Positions 1-10,326 of a stretch of 64,000 nucleotides of DNA are shown piece by piece. The stretch covers positions 558,001 to 622,000 of the forward strand of contig NZ_FXWP01000013.1 in the NCBI RefSeq assembly GCF_900184035.1, in the 5' to 3' direction. Below the pieces are notes generated by a model, which was not told the DNA's origin, ran no database searches, and saw nothing but the letters and a program-made list of their open reading frames with translations. Numbering within the stretch: position 1 is the stretch's first letter; each line of letters begins with the position of its first letter. Made by a program: the position numbers and the translations under genes. This stretch comes from Kosakonia pseudosacchari (lineage in GTDB: Bacteria > Pseudomonadota > Gammaproteobacteria > Enterobacterales > Enterobacteriaceae).

Positions 1-3000
1 GCGGGGTGCGCAAAGCGTTCCAGGATATGGAAGCGGCACTGCGTGAAAACCGCATGACGCTGGAAGCCATTCGCGTGACTCAGTCGGATCGTGATCTGTT
101 CAAGCATTTGATCAGCGAGGCGACTAACTACGTGGCGGCAGACTATATGCGCCACGCTAACGAACGGCGGGTGCATCTGGACAAAGCGCTTGAATATCGT
201 CGCGATCTCTTTACCTCGCGCCAGCAACTGGCGGCAGAGCAGTATAAGCATGTCGATATGGCGCGCGAACTCTCCGAGCATAGCGGTGCGGAAGGGGATC
301 TGGAAGCTGACTATCAGGCCGCCAGCGATCACCTGAATCTGGTGCAAACCGCGCTGCGTCAGCAGGAAAAAATCGAGCGCTACGAAGCGGATCTCGACGA
401 ACTGCAAGTTCGCCTTGAAGAGCAGCATGAAGTTGTTGCCGAAGCCGCTGAGCGTCAGGAAGAGAACGAGGCCCGCGCCGAAGCCGCCGAGCTTGAAGTG
501 GATGAACTGAAAAGCCAGCTTGCCGATTACCAGCAAGCGCTGGATGTCCAGCAAACTCGCGCCATTCAGTACAACCAGGCGTTGCAGGCTCTGCAGCGTG
601 CAAGAGAGCTATGCAACCTGCCGGATTTGACGCCGGAAAGCGCCGACGAATGGCTGGAAACCTTCCAGGCGAAAGAGCAGGAAGCGACGGAAAAACTGCT
701 GTCGCTGGATCAGAAATTAAGTGTGGCGCAAACCGCGCACAGTCAGTTCGAGCAGGCTTACCAGCTGGTGGCGGCGATTAACGGCCCGCTGGCGCGTAAC
801 GAAGCCTGGGATGTGGCGCGCGAGCTGCTGCGTGATGGCGTTAACCAGCGCCATCTGGCTGAGCAAGTGCAGCCGCTGCGTATGCGCCTGAATGAGCTGG
901 AACAGCGTCTGCGTGAGCAGCAGGATGCCGAGCGTTTGCTGGCAGAGTTCTGCAAACGCCAGGGCAAGCAGTATGATGCGCAAGAGCTTGAAGCGCTGCA
1001 TCAGGAACTGGAAGCGCAAATCGCCGCACTCTCTGACAACGTTTCTGCTGCCGGTGAGCAGCGCATGGCGCTGCGTCAGGAACTGGAACAATTACAATCG
1101 CGTATTCAGTCGCTGACCAAGCGCGCGCCGGTGTGGCTGGCGGCGCAAAGTAACCTGACGCAACTGTGCGAGCAAAGCGGTGAGCAGTTTGAGTCCGGGC
1201 AGGAGGTTACCGAGTATCTGCAGCAACTGCTGGAACGTGAGCGTGAAGCCATCGTTGAGCGCGATGAAGTGGGCGCACGAAAACGCGCTGTCGATGATGA
1301 AATCGAACGTTTAAGCCAGCCGGGCGGTGCCGAAGATGGTCGTCTCAATGCGCTGGCAGAGCGCTTTGGCGGCGTACTGCTGTCGGAAATCTATGACGAT
1401 GTCAGCATTGACGATGCGCCGTATTACTCCGCGCTATACGGGCCTTCGCGTCATGCGATTGTGGTGCCGGATCTGTCGCTGGTCGCCGATATGCTCGAAG
1501 GGCTGGAAGATTGCCCGGAAGATCTCTATCTGATCGAAGGGGACCCGCAATCCTTCGATGACAGCGTGTTTAGCGTGGATGAGCTGGAAAAAGCGGTGGT
1601 GGTGAAAATCGCCGATCGCCAGTGGCGTTATTCACGCTTCCCGACGCTGCCGCTGTTTGGCCGCGCGGCACGCGAAAGCCGTATTGAAAGCCTGCATGCA
1701 GAGCGTGAAGCGCTGGCGGAGCGTTTTGCCACGCTCTCTTTTGATGTGCAGAAAACGCAGCGCCTGCATCAGGCATTCAGCCGCTTTATTGGTAGCCACC
1801 TGGCGGTAGCATTTGAGGATGATCCGGAAGCGGAAATCCGCGCGCTCAGCAGCCGTCGTGGCGAGCTGGAACGCGCAATCAGCAACCATGAAAATGACAA
1901 CCAGCAAAACCGTGTGCAGTTCGAACAGGCGAAAGAGGGCGTTGCCCAGCTTAACCGCTTGCTGCCGCGCATTAATCTGCTGGCTGACGAAACCCTTGCC
2001 GATCGCGTGGATGAAATTCAGGAACGCCTGGACGAAGCGCAGGAAGCGGCGCGGTTTATCCAGCAGTTTGGCAACCAACTGGCGAAACTCGAGCCGGTTG
2101 TTTCCGTACTGCAAAGCGATCCGGAGCAGTTTGAACAGTTGAAGGCAGATTACGCTACCTCGCAGCAGGTACAGCGTGATGCCCGTCAGCAAGCTTTCGC
2201 CCTGGCGGAAGTGGTACAGCGCCGTGCGCACTTCAGCTACTCTGATGCCGCTGAAATGTTTAACGGGAATAACGATCTCAACGAAAAACTGCGCCAGCGC
2301 CTGGAACAGGCAGAAGCGGAACGCACCAAAGCGCGTGAAGCGATGCGCAGCCATGCCGCGCAATACAGCCAGTACAACCAGGTACTGGCTTCACTGAAGA
2401 GTTCGTTCGATACCAAAAAAGAGTTGCTCAACGATCTGCAAAAAGAGTTGCAGGATATTGGCGTTCGCGCTGACAGCGGCGCAGAAGAACGGGCGCGTAT
2501 CCGTCGTGACGAGCTGCATGCGCAGCTCTCCGGCAACCGCGCACGCCGTAACCAGCTGGAAAAAGCCATCACCTTCTGCGAAGCGGAGATGGATAACCTG
2601 ACGCGTAAATTGCGCCGCCTGGAACGTGACTACCATGAAATGCGTGAACAGGTGGTTACCGCGAAAGCAGGGTGGTGCGCGGTGATGCGCATGGTGAAAG
2701 ACAGCGGTGTTGAACGCCGTCTGCACCGCCGTGAGCTGGCCTACCTTTCTGCCGATGAATTACGCTCGATGTCGGATAAGGCGCTCGGTGCGCTGCGTCC
2801 GGCGGTTGCCGATAACGAACATTTGCGCGATGTGCTGCGTCTTTCCGAAGATCCGAAACGCCCTGAGCGTAAGATCCAGTTCTTTGTCGCGGTATACCAG
2901 CATCTCCGTGAGCGTATCCGCCAGGATATTATTCGTACCGACGATCCGGTTGAAGCCATCGAACAGATGGAAATCGAGCTTAGCCGCCTGACAGAAGAGT

Positions 3001-3773
3001 TGACGTCCCGTGAACAGAAGCTGGCGATCAGCTCGCGTAGCGTGGCGAATATTATTCGCAAAACCATTCAGCGCGAGCAGAACCGTATCCGTATGCTGAA
3101 CCAGGGGCTGCAAAGTGTCTCCTTCGGCCAGGTGAACAGCGTGCGTCTGAATGTGAATGTGCGGGAAACCCATGCCACATTGTTGACGGTGCTTTCTGAA
3201 CAGCACGAGCAGCATCAGGATCTGTTTAACAGTAGCCGCCTGACTTTCTCGGAGGCGCTGGCAAAACTTTATCAGCGTCTGAACCCGCAAATCGATATGG
3301 GGCAGCGTACGCCGCAAACCATCGGTGAAGAGTTGCTGGACTACCGTAACTATCTCGAGATGGAAGTGGAAGTTAACCGTGGCTCCGATGGCTGGCTGCG
3401 CGCGGAATCCGGTGCGCTGTCGACCGGTGAAGCGATTGGTACCGGGATGTCGATTCTGGTGATGGTGGTACAAAGTTGGGAAGATGAAGCGCGTCGACTG
3501 CGCGGCAAAGATATCTCTCCGTGCCGCTTGCTGTTCCTTGATGAAGCCGCACGTTTGGACGCCCGCTCTATCGCTACACTGTTTGAGCTGTGCGAACGTC
3601 TGGAAATGCAGCTTATTATCGCGGCACCGGAAAATATCAGCCCGGAAAAAGGCACCACCTACAAGCTGGTTCGTAAAGTCGTGCAAAATCATGAGCATGT
3701 GCATGTTGTCGGTCTGCGTGGTTTTGCCGCGCAGCTGCCGGAAACGCTTCCCGGCACGGCAGATGCGTCGTAA
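1..3773 (+). CDS. mukB: Chromosome partition protein MukB (5' truncated by window edge)
   Basis: MukB is the SMC-like ATPase of the MukBEF condensin, which organises and segregates the chromosome. Only about the last 1255 residues are present; the open frame continues off the left edge, and the N-terminal Walker A head is missing because of the window boundary. What remains is long heptad-rich coiled coil, the hinge region in the middle, then the C-terminal head with the ABC signature LSTGEAIG (about visible residue 1137) and Walker [12 protein letters not shown] (about 1175). The full protein in E. coli is near 1486 residues, so roughly 230 are outside. In relatives it follows smtA-mukF-mukE. 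The frame is intact, with a strong terminator directly after it. Confidence 0.97.
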   Translation, partial: GVRKAFQDMEAALRENRMTLEAIRVTQSDRDLFKHLISEATNYVAADYMRHANERRVHLDKALEYRRDLFTSRQQLAAEQYKHVDMARELSEHSGAEGDLEADYQAASDHLNLVQTALRQQEKIERYEADLDELQVRLEEQHEVVAEAAERQEENEARAEAAELEVDELKSQLADYQQALDVQQTRAIQYNQALQALQRARELCNLPDLTPESADEWLETFQAKEQEATEKLLSLDQKLSVAQTAHSQFEQAYQLVAAINGPLARNEAWDVARELLRDGVNQRHLAEQVQPLRMRLNELEQRLREQQDAERLLAEFCKRQGKQYDAQELEALHQELEAQIAALSDNVSAAGEQRMALRQELEQLQSRIQSLTKRAPVWLAAQSNLTQLCEQSGEQFESGQEVTEYLQQLLEREREAIVERDEVGARKRAVDDEIERLSQPGGAEDGRLNALAERFGGVLLSEIYDDVSIDDAPYYSALYGPSRHAIVVPDLSLVADMLEGLEDCPEDLYLIEGDPQSFDDSVFSVDELEKAVVVKIADRQWRYSRFPTLPLFGRAARESRIESLHAEREALAERFATLSFDVQKTQRLHQAFSRFIGSHLAVAFEDDPEAEIRALSSRRGELERAISNHENDNQQNRVQFEQAKEGVAQLNRLLPRINLLADETLADRVDEIQERLDEAQEAARFIQQFGNQLAKLEPVVSVLQSDPEQFEQLKADYATSQQVQRDARQQAFALAEVVQRRAHFSYSDAAEMFNGNNDLNEKLRQRLEQAEAERTKAREAMRSHAAQYSQYNQVLASLKSSFDTKKELLNDLQKELQDIGVRADSGAEERARIRRDELHAQLSGNRARRNQLEKAITFCEAEMDNLTRKLRRLERDYHEMREQVVTAKAGWCAVMRMVKDSGVERRLHRRELAYLSADELRSMSDKALGALRPAVADNEHLRDVLRLSEDPKRPERKIQFFVAVYQHLRERIRQDIIRTDDPVEAIEQMEIELSRLTEELTSREQKLAISSRSVANIIRKTIQREQNRIRMLNQGLQSVSFGQVNSVRLNVNVRETHATLLTVLSEQHEQHQDLFNSSRLTFSEALAKLYQRLNPQIDMGQRTPQTIGEELLDYRNYLEMEVEVNRGSDGWLRAESGALSTGEAIGTGMSILVMVVQSWEDEARRLRGKDISPCRLLFLDEAARLDARSIATLFELCERLEMQLIIAAPENISPEKGTTYKLVRKVVQNHEHVHVVGLRGFAAQLPETLPGTADAS

Positions 3774-3787
3774 CAAAGAATCATGCG

Positions 3788-3815
3788 AAAGGGCGACAGT
3801 AATGTCGCCCTTTTT
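3788..3815 (+). terminator. Rho-independent terminator after mukB
   Basis: Perfect 8-bp stem GGGCGACA/TGTCGCCC with a GTAA loop, followed by TTTTTG, 17 bases after the mukB stop. It closes the mukFEB transcription unit. Confidence 0.9.
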
Positions 3816-3911
3816 GTTTGCGGAAAGCTATTGCCAGCCCGCGTTTAATCTTTAAACTTCTTTACATTAGGTAAGGCAAATGCTTTTTTGTCTTTATATA
3901 CTGAGAGAAAG

Positions 3912-3927
3912 GTGACGAATTCGTCAC
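3912..3927. promoter_or_regulatory. Perfect 16-bp palindrome upstream of ldtD
   Basis: GTGACGAATTCGTCAC equals its own reverse complement and lies 30 bases before the ldtD start codon, downstream of an AT-rich stretch that could hold the promoter. It has the shape of a dimeric repressor operator. I do not recognise the regulator. It resembles matS (GTGAC-N3-GTCAC) but has six bases between the half-sites instead of three. Confidence 0.35.
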
Positions 3928-3957
3928 GAGCAATGTAAGAGAAACAGGGGGCAAGGG

Positions 3958-5760
3958 ATGTTGCTTAAGAAGTCGTATGGTCGTCGAATGTCGGCGCTGA
4001 GTTTATGCCTGGCATTCGCATTCGCTCCACTGTTTAGTGTGCAGGCCGATGAGCCTGAAATCGTGCCGGTGGATAGCTCGGCGACGCCAGGTGAGCAGCC
4101 AACTGTGCTGTCGCAGCCGCAGGAACAGTCGCCTGCGACGGCGATGTTGATCGGCGTTAAATCTTTCCCGTCCGGCGTTTCCGTTGCCGATGTGCGTGCA
4201 CAACTTCAGTCGCAATTACCTGCTGGCTGGACGCCGGTCTACATGGATCAGCTCGCTGCGTTGTATGCCGCGCGCGGGCAGAAACCGATGTGGGATAACC
4301 GCGAAGCGGTACAGGCGTTTCAGCAGCAACTGGCTGAAGTGGCGATTGCAGGGTTTCAGCCACAATTTACTACCTGGGTTGAATTACTGACCGATCCGGC
4401 GGTTTCCGGCATGGCGCGCGATGTCGTGCTGTCGGACGCGATGCTCGGCTATTTACACTTTGTTTCGGGTATTCAGTCAAAAGGGCAGCGCTGGCTCTAT
4501 AGCGACAAACCTTATGCGCTTGCGACGCCTGCTATTTCGGTCATTAACCAGTGGCAACTGGCGCTGGACAAGGGATCTCTGCCTGGTTTTATCGATCATC
4601 TTGCGCCGCATCATCCGCAATATGCTGCTATGCACCAGTCACTATTGGCGCTGGTGGGGGATTCGCGTCCGTGGCCGCAAATCACCAGCACGGTAACGTT
4701 GCGTCCGGGGCAGTGGAGCAATGACATTCCGGCTCTGCGTGAGATCCTGCAGCGCACTGGCATGCTGGATGGCGGACCCAATATCGCCTTACCAGGTGAT
4801 AACGTCGCTGTCAGCCCCTCAGCTCAGCACGTGAAAAAAGCGCCGCAGACGCGCGCGGCATATGACCGCCAGTTGGTGGAAGCCGTCAAGCGTTTCCAGT
4901 CATGGCAAGGGTTGCATGCGGATGGCGTGATTGGCCAGGGCACGCGCGACTGGCTGAACGTAAGTCAGTCGCAGCGCGCCGGATTGTTGGCACTAAATAT
5001 CCAGCGCCTGCGTTTGCTGCCGGGTACGCTTTCGACTGGCATCATGGTCAACATTCCTGAGTATTCACTGGTTTATTACCTCAACGGTAACCAGGTGCTG
5101 GCGTCACGGGTGATTGTGGGCCGCCCGGATCGCAAAACGCCGATGATGAGCAGCGCGCTGAATAACGTGGTGGTTAACCCGCCGTGGAACGTGCCGCCAA
5201 CCCTGGCGCGTAAGGATATTCTACCGAAGGTGTGGAACGATCCGACTTACCTTGAACGCCACGGTTACACCGTATTGCGGGGATGGAACAGCAAGGAAGC
5301 GATTGACCCGTACATGGTTGACTGGGCGACCATAACGCCTGCGAACTTGCCGTTCCGCTTCCAGCAGGCGCCAGGTGCGCAGAATTCGCTGGGACGTTAT
5401 AAGTTCAATATGCCGAGTTCAGACGCTATCTATCTGCATGACACGCCGAACCATAATCTGTTCCAGAAAGAGGCGCGGGCGTTAAGCTCGGGCTGCGTGC
5501 GCGTCAACAAAGCCTCTGAGCTCGCTAATATGCTGTTGCAGGATGCGGGATGGAACGATACGCGGATTTCCGATGCGCTAAAACAGGGAGATACGCGTTA
5601 TGTCAATATTCGTCATGATATCCCGGTCAATCTCTATTACCTGACCGCCTTTGTTGGTGCTGACGGGCGGACCCAGTATCGTACAGATATTTACAATTAT
5701 GATCTGACGGCGCGATCGGGTGCACAAATCTTATCGAAAGCTGAACAATTAATCAGATAA
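3958..5760 (+). CDS. ldtD: L,D-transpeptidase LdtD (YcbB)
   Basis: Periplasmic transpeptidase that makes 3-3 (mDAP-mDAP) crosslinks in peptidoglycan, a beta-lactam-tolerant alternative to the D,D-transpeptidases. An N-terminal signal sequence of about 30 residues ends near VQADE. A peptidoglycan-binding domain lies at about 301-336 ([14 protein letters not shown] onward) and the YkuD catalytic domain at about 360-540. The YkuD signature is visible as His494 in YLHDTPN and the catalytic Cys513 in SSGCVRV. The length of 600 residues is near the E. coli 615. A purine-rich Shine-Dalgarno (GGGGGCAAGGG) precedes the ATG. It sits with mepK, another wall enzyme, as in E. coli. Confidence 0.96.
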   Translation: MLLKKSYGRRMSALSLCLAFAFAPLFSVQADEPEIVPVDSSATPGEQPTVLSQPQEQSPATAMLIGVKSFPSGVSVADVRAQLQSQLPAGWTPVYMDQLAALYAARGQKPMWDNREAVQAFQQQLAEVAIAGFQPQFTTWVELLTDPAVSGMARDVVLSDAMLGYLHFVSGIQSKGQRWLYSDKPYALATPAISVINQWQLALDKGSLPGFIDHLAPHHPQYAAMHQSLLALVGDSRPWPQITSTVTLRPGQWSNDIPALREILQRTGMLDGGPNIALPGDNVAVSPSAQHVKKAPQTRAAYDRQLVEAVKRFQSWQGLHADGVIGQGTRDWLNVSQSQRAGLLALNIQRLRLLPGTLSTGIMVNIPEYSLVYYLNGNQVLASRVIVGRPDRKTPMMSSALNNVVVNPPWNVPPTLARKDILPKVWNDPTYLERHGYTVLRGWNSKEAIDPYMVDWATITPANLPFRFQQAPGAQNSLGRYKFNMPSSDAIYLHDTPNHNLFQKEARALSSGCVRVNKASELANMLLQDAGWNDTRISDALKQGDTRYVNIRHDIPVNLYYLTAFVGADGRTQYRTDIYNYDLTARSGAQILSKAEQLIR

Positions 5761-5807
5761 ATGAAGCAGTTTCAGTCAGCGTGTTGTCGTAATAACTGGT
5801 AGAAAAT

Positions 5808-5836
5808 GGGCTCTGGAGGTTACAGAGCCCGTATTT
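5808..5836 (+). terminator. Hairpin after ldtD, probable terminator
   Basis: An 8-bp stem GGGCTCTG/CAGAGCCC with a 7-base loop lies 48 bases after ldtD. The tail is a weak GTATTTA rather than a U-run, so termination may be partial. Confidence 0.45.
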
Positions 5837-5948
5837 ACTGGGATGAGGCAGCCTTGACGTGGCGTTTGTAGCCCGGTAAGGTGCCTCTCGTGCGCTATAA
5901 GAGTGCATAAATTTTGTTCAACATTGCTTATCTGTAGAATTTATTATC

Positions 5949-6497
5949 ATGGATAAATTTGACGCTAATCGCCGCAAATTGCTGGCGTTGGGTGGGGTTG
6001 CACTCGGTGCTGCCATCTTACCAACTCCGGCTTTTGCCACCCTTTCCACGCCACGACCGCGTATTTTGACGTTGAATAATCTTAATACCGGTGAATCTAT
6101 TAAAGCTGAGTTCTTCGATGGCAGGGGCTATATTCAGGATGAATTAGCAAAACTTAATCATTTTTTCCGTGATTACCGCGCGAATAAAATTAAAACCATC
6201 GACCCTCGCTTGTTTGACCACCTTTTCCGTTTGCAGGGGCTGCTGGGAACACGCAAGCCTGTGCAGCTGATCTCCGGCTACCGTTCTGTTGATACCAACA
6301 ATGAACTACGCGCGCACAGCCGCGGTGTGGCAAAACAGAGCTATCACACCAAAGGTCAGGCCATGGATTTCCATATTGAAGGGATTTCGCTGAGTAATAT
6401 TCGCAAAGCTGCGTTATCTCTGCGCGCGGGTGGTGTAGGATACTACCCCAGCAGCAACTTTGTGCATATTGATACCGGGCCGGTAAGGCACTGGTAA
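5949..6497 (+). CDS. mepK: Murein DD-endopeptidase MepK (YcbK), Tat-exported
   Basis: Zinc peptidase of the M15/DUF882 type that cleaves peptidoglycan crosslinks (both D-Ala-mDAP and mDAP-mDAP in E. coli) to let the wall expand. The N-terminus has a twin-arginine signal ([10 protein letters not shown], Arg8-Arg9) followed by a hydrophobic segment ending at FATL, so export is by the Tat route. The metal-binding set is visible as His133 (SYHTKGQ), Asp140 (AMDFH) and His173 (VHIDTGP). The length, 182 residues, is that of the family. It follows ldtD by 188 bases and precedes gloC by 26, probably in one transcript with gloC. Confidence 0.95.
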   Translation: MDKFDANRRKLLALGGVALGAAILPTPAFATLSTPRPRILTLNNLNTGESIKAEFFDGRGYIQDELAKLNHFFRDYRANKIKTIDPRLFDHLFRLQGLLGTRKPVQLISGYRSVDTNNELRAHSRGVAKQSYHTKGQAMDFHIEGISLSNIRKAALSLRAGGVGYYPSSNFVHIDTGPVRHW

Positions 6498-6523
6498 AAT
6501 TCAGGCTGAGCTACAGGAGCAGT

Positions 6524-7171
6524 ATGAACTATCGTATTATTCCGGTTACCGCGTTCTCCCAGAATTGTTCGCTTATCTGGTGTGAACAAACCCAACTTGC
6601 CGCCGTGGTCGATCCCGGTGGTGACGCCGAACGGATTATTCAGGAAGTGGATGCTTCTGGCGTGACACTCGCGCAAATCCTGCTTACGCATGGTCACCTT
6701 GATCATGTTGGCGCGGCAGCCGAACTGGCGCAGCATTATGGTGTGCCGATTATTGGCCCGGAAAAAGAAGATGAGTTCTGGCTGCAAGGCCTGCCTGCAC
6801 AAAGCCGGATGTTTGGCCTGGAGGAGTGCCAGCCGCTGACGCCCGATCGTTGGTTAAATGAAGGCGACAGCGTCACGGTGGGTAAAATAACGCTGCAGGT
6901 ATTGCACTGTCCTGGTCATACGCCGGGGCACATTGTGTTCTTTGACGCGCAATCCCGTTTGCTGATTTCCGGCGATGTGATTTTTAAAGGCGGCGTGGGG
7001 CGCAGTGATTTCCCGAAAGGCAACCATGGGCAATTGATTGATTCCATCAAGCGCAAATTATTGCCATTAGGCGATGATGTTACTTTCCTTCCCGGACATG
7101 GCCCAATGTCTACGCTGGGATATGAGAGGTTGCACAATCCGTTCCTGCAAGATGAATTACCGGTCTGGTAA
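6524..7171 (+). CDS. gloC: Hydroxyacylglutathione hydrolase GloC (YcbL, type II glyoxalase II)
   Basis: Cytosolic metallo-beta-lactamase-fold thioesterase that hydrolyses S-lactoylglutathione, the second step of methylglyoxal detoxification. The metal-binding motif THGHLDH gives His56, His58, Asp60 and His61; further ligands appear in HCPGHTPGH and LPGHGP. At 215 residues it lacks the extra C-terminal domain of GloB, as expected for GloC. A Shine-Dalgarno AGGAG lies 6 bases before the ATG. The methylglyoxal synthase gene mgsA is in the same window but far away. It ends just before a terminator shared with aspC. Confidence 0.94.
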   Translation: MNYRIIPVTAFSQNCSLIWCEQTQLAAVVDPGGDAERIIQEVDASGVTLAQILLTHGHLDHVGAAAELAQHYGVPIIGPEKEDEFWLQGLPAQSRMFGLEECQPLTPDRWLNEGDSVTVGKITLQVLHCPGHTPGHIVFFDAQSRLLISGDVIFKGGVGRSDFPKGNHGQLIDSIKRKLLPLGDDVTFLPGHGPMSTLGYERLHNPFLQDELPVW

Positions 7172-7173
7172 AT

Positions 7174-7203
7174 AAAAAAGGGTCGCTTCGGCGACCCTTT
7201 TTG
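7174..7203. terminator. Bidirectional terminator between gloC and aspC
   Basis: AAAAAA, stem GGGTCGC/GCGACCC with the stable TTCG tetraloop, then TTTTTG. The A-run and T-run on opposite sides let it serve gloC on the plus strand and aspC on the minus strand. Confidence 0.9.
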
Positions 7204-7216
7204 TTACTGCTGTAAC

Positions 7217-8407
7217 TTACAGTACGGCAACGATAGCTTCGCACAGCGGCGACATATTATCCGGCGTCATACCTGCGACGTTAATGCGCCCAGAAGCAAC
7301 CGCATAGATACCAAACTCTTCACGCAAGCGCAGCACCTGTTCTTTGGTCAGGCCGCTGAACGAGAACATACCGTTCTGTTTGGTGATAAAGCTGAAATCG
7401 CGGTTAGCCCCTTTCTCCTGCAAGGTATTAACAAACAGCAGGCGCATACGCTGAATGCGCTGGCGCATGTCCGTTAACTCTTGCTCCCAAATGGCACGCA
7501 GAGCCTCGTTACTGAGAATGGTTGCAACCACCGAAGCGCCATGCGCCGGCGGGTTTGAGTAGTTGGCACGAATAACGGCTTTCATCTGGCTGAATGCGCG
7601 ATCGGCGCTTTCCGCGTCTGCGCTCACCAGTGTACAGGCACCAACGCGCTCATTGTACAGGCCAAAGTTTTTCGAGAACGAACTGGCGACCAGCAGTTCT
7701 TTGTGCAGTGCGGCAAATGCGCGCAGCCCTTCGGCATCTTCTTCGAGACCGCGAGCAAAGCCCTGATAAGCGAAGTCAAACAGCGGCAGCCAGCCTTTTT
7801 CAACGGACAATTTCGCCAGCGTTTCCCACTGTTCCAGCGTTGGATCGATACCTGTCGGGTTATGGCAGCAGCCGTGGAACAGCACCACGTCGCCCGCCTG
7901 AGCGTTATTCAGGTTTGCCAGCATACCGTCGAAGTCCAGCGCGTGGTTCTGCGCATCGTAGTAAGCGTATTCACACACTTCCAGACCGGCGGAGTTAAAC
8001 ACGCCTTTGTGGTTCGGCCAGCTCGGATTGCTCACCCAGACACGTTTTGCGGTGGTGTTTTTGGCGAGAAAATCTGCCGCCACGCGCAGGCCACCTGTAC
8101 CGCCAGGCGTTTGCGCGGTGCGCGCACGTTTGTCATTGATAATCGCGCTGCCTTTGCCGAACAGCAGTTCCTGCGTGCAACGGCCAAACTCAGGAATACC
8201 GTCGATACCGAGGTAGTTTTTGGTGGTTTCATTTTCCAGCAGATAAAGCTCGGCTTTTTTAACGCTGGTCAGCACCGGGGTCTTGCCAGTTTCATCTTTA
8301 TAGACACCGATGCCTAAGTTGATTTTATTGGGGCGTTCATCGGCGCGAAACAGATCGGCCAGACCCAGAATGGGATCGGCAGGGGCGGCGGTTATATTCT
8401 CAAACAT
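7217..8407 (-). CDS. aspC: Aspartate aminotransferase AspC
   Basis: PLP-dependent enzyme that interconverts L-aspartate plus 2-oxoglutarate with oxaloacetate plus L-glutamate; it also transaminates aromatic amino acids. The Schiff-base lysine is Lys246 in [10 protein letters not shown], the same position as in E. coli, and the total of 396 residues also matches. Other family blocks are visible, such as HGCCHNPTG and FDFAYQGFA. It is a single-gene unit between ompF and gloC, transcribed leftward as in E. coli. No truncation or oddity is seen. Confidence 0.97.
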   Translation of the reverse strand: MFENITAAPADPILGLADLFRADERPNKINLGIGVYKDETGKTPVLTSVKKAELYLLENETTKNYLGIDGIPEFGRCTQELLFGKGSAIINDKRARTAQTPGGTGGLRVAADFLAKNTTAKRVWVSNPSWPNHKGVFNSAGLEVCEYAYYDAQNHALDFDGMLANLNNAQAGDVVLFHGCCHNPTGIDPTLEQWETLAKLSVEKGWLPLFDFAYQGFARGLEEDAEGLRAFAALHKELLVASSFSKNFGLYNERVGACTLVSADAESADRAFSQMKAVIRANYSNPPAHGASVVATILSNEALRAIWEQELTDMRQRIQRMRLLFVNTLQEKGANRDFSFITKQNGMFSFSGLTKEQVLRLREEFGIYAVASGRINVAGMTPDNMSPLCEAIVAVL

Positions 8408-8537
8408 GACGAGGTTCCATTTTGATGACAGAAGGGAGGTCCGCTATCAGGTTAACGGCTGACACAGGAATTGCCAACCGTTTGCGATAAAAAGCGCGAT
8501 GCTTTTCAAAACTCATCGTGATTTATCTTGCTGGCAT

Positions 8538-8564
8538 AAAAAAACAGGGCCAAAGGCCCTGTTT
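8538..8564 (-). terminator. Rho-independent terminator of ompF
   Basis: On the minus strand, an 8-bp stem ACAGGGCC/GGCCCTGT with a 3-base loop is followed by seven Ts, 29 bases after the ompF stop. Confidence 0.88.
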
Positions 8565-8593
8565 GATATGCATATAACAGTCGAGGGTGACTA

Positions 8594-9736
8594 TTAGAAC
8601 TGGTAGGTCAGACCAACAGCTGCCTGGTCATCAGTACCGATGCCGTAGGTTTTAGCGCTGTAATCGTTGCTATCCAGCAGGTTGAAACGGTAATCGAAGA
8701 ACACGTTCATGTTCTTATTGAAGTAATAAGTCACGCCAGCCTGGATATATTTAGCCAGGTCTGCAGTGCTTTCTGCACCGTTCAGGTTTTTACCTTTGCT
8801 CTGGACATAAGAAATTGCCGGACGCAGACCAAAATCGAATTGGTACTGGGCAACAACTTCAAAGTTCTGAGTTTTGTTAGCTGCTTCCCAGTAATCAGCT
8901 GCAGTCTCTCCTGCCGGAGTTGCATCGTTAATTGCAGTCTGACCAGCAGCGCTGTTAACGATAGTCATGTTACGCGTTTCAGCGTAAACAGTGGCGAGGT
9001 AGATGTTGTTTGCATCATATTTTGCACCAACAGCCCATGCTTCAGCACGGTCACCGTTACCATCTGCTTCCTGCGCGGTGGTGCGTTTGGAGTTACTGTA
9101 TGCACCGGAAACGCCGAAACCTTCACCGAAATCATAAGTTACAGAGTAGCCAACACCATCACCGTTCTGTGCATTCAGGCTGTGGCTGGATTCGTTTTTG
9201 CCCTGATATTGTACAGCGAAAGCCAGGCCATCAACCAGACCGAAGAAATCAGAGTTACGATAGGTCAGAACACCACCAGCACGGCTGGTCAGGTAGTTAT
9301 CAGTGTAAGCGCCACCCCAGGTTTCGCCGGAGAAGTACGGTGCCATATCAGTATAGGATTCAACATCATATACAACACCATAGTTACGGCCGTAATCCAG
9401 AGAACCAACATTAGCAACTTTCAGACCTGCAAATGCCAGACGGGTATTACCTGCGCCTTGCTCGCCTTCTGCTTTGCTTGCATTGGTACGATATTCCCAC
9501 TGGCCATAACCAGTCAGATCACTATTGATCTGAGTTTCGCCTTTAAAACCGATCTGGCCGTAAGTCGCATCGCTGTTAGAGCTGCCTTCGCCAGTGGTCG
9601 TCCAAACATGACGGCCTACAGCTTTACCATACAGGTCTACTTTGTTGCCGTCTTTGTTGTAGATTTCTGCAGCGTTAGCTGCACCGGCTGCCAGCAGAGC
9701 AGGGATAACCACTGCCAGAATATTGCGCTTCATCAT
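8594..9736 (-). CDS. ompF: Outer-membrane general porin OmpF (OmpK35-like)
   Basis: Trimeric 16-stranded beta-barrel that lets small hydrophilic solutes and many antibiotics through the outer membrane. The signal peptide is [22 protein letters not shown] and the mature protein begins [19 protein letters not shown]. The C-terminus GLTYQF ends in Phe, the BAM recognition signal. Loop 3 contains [16 protein letters not shown], which reads like Klebsiella OmpK35 rather than E. coli OmpF. The position between aspC and asnS fixes orthology to ompF. Expression is expected to be OmpR- and MicF-controlled from the conserved leader. Confidence 0.93.
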   Translation of the reverse strand: MMKRNILAVVIPALLAAGAANAAEIYNKDGNKVDLYGKAVGRHVWTTTGEGSSNSDATYGQIGFKGETQINSDLTGYGQWEYRTNASKAEGEQGAGNTRLAFAGLKVANVGSLDYGRNYGVVYDVESYTDMAPYFSGETWGGAYTDNYLTSRAGGVLTYRNSDFFGLVDGLAFAVQYQGKNESSHSLNAQNGDGVGYSVTYDFGEGFGVSGAYSNSKRTTAQEADGNGDRAEAWAVGAKYDANNIYLATVYAETRNMTIVNSAAGQTAINDATPAGETAADYWEAANKTQNFEVVAQYQFDFGLRPAISYVQSKGKNLNGAESTADLAKYIQAGVTYYFNKNMNVFFDYRFNLLDSNDYSAKTYGIGTDDQAAVGLTYQF

Positions 9737-9960
9737 TATTTATTACCCTCATTGGTTTTTTTGAACACCTGCCACTGCCGCCAATAAATTCCGTCAATAA
9801 AAATTTACGGAACTATTGATGAGAGTTTGGTGTCTTTCTGTGTCTGAAAGGCATCTTTCCAAACATAACAACGTTTCGCTACCCTGAAAGTGCTACAAAT
9901 GTCTTAAAGCAGTAACAAAAAGAAATATTGTGTAAGATTTTGTGTATTTACGGGAACTTT
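9737..9960 (-). promoter_or_regulatory. ompF promoter and 5' leader (OmpR region, MicF target)
   Basis: Read on the minus strand, the last 110 bases before ompF are nearly those of E. coli: AGACACCAAACTCTCATCAA, then GGCAGTGGCAGGTGT and the ribosome site GAGGGTAATAAATA. In E. coli this stretch pairs with the small RNA MicF. Upstream comes GTAGCACTTTCAGGGTAGCG, the conserved core promoter region. Further upstream the T-rich, TTAC-containing stretch at about 9895-9950 corresponds to the OmpR boxes. The identification is by resemblance to the E. coli leader; exact box limits are not certain. Confidence 0.7.
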
Positions 9961-10293
9961 GTGAACCATCTCAAAGTTCAGCTTCAGGTGCTGATTTAAT
10001 GAGCGATATCATTGCTATTTATATGAATTACTTATGTTTAATTAAGCTAAAGGCTTTTCTTATCCGCTAAACGCTCGTGTCGTGTATTTTCTTATAACGG
10101 CATTTAGCCGTCCAGATTGCTGTGCGTATTTTAACCAAAAGTGCTAATTAACAGGCTGACATATTCCGCAATAAACGGATTGGGTGATTTATGTACAGAT
10201 GTTTTTCAGGGGTAAAAAAGCGCAAAGAAGGGTAAAAATGCGGTGACTCAACTGATGGGCTGTTAATAAAAGTTGACGGGCGTCACATAAATG
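9961..10293. other. Intergenic region upstream of ompF, no gene seen
   Basis: AT-rich stretch between the OmpR-type promoter of ompF and the asnS terminator. No plausible gene with a ribosome site is visible on either strand. In E. coli the matching region holds distal OmpR and IHF sites; I could not define them here. Confidence 0.5.
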
Positions 10294-10319
10294 AAAAGGC
10301 CAGCGATAACGCTGGCCTT
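10294..10319 (-). terminator. Terminator of asnS
   Basis: On the minus strand a 10-bp stem AAGGCCAGCG/CGCTGGCCTT with a 4-base loop, followed by a short T-run, 8 bases after the asnS stop. Confidence 0.8.
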
Positions 10320-10326
10320 GAGAACA

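Noticed and set aside
3912..3927. matS site for MatP, since matP is in this window
   Set aside because: matS is GTGAC, three bases, GTCAC; here six bases separate the half-sites, and the region is outside the usual Ter domain.
5865..5890. REP-like sequence (TGTAGCCCGGTAAG) before mepK
   Set aside because: Only one partial half-element without the inverted partner; not enough for a REP/BIME call.
8840..9787. A 315-codon open frame opposite ompF
   Set aside because: It is a Cys/Ile/Val-rich antisense frame produced by the strongly biased codons of ompF; no homology.
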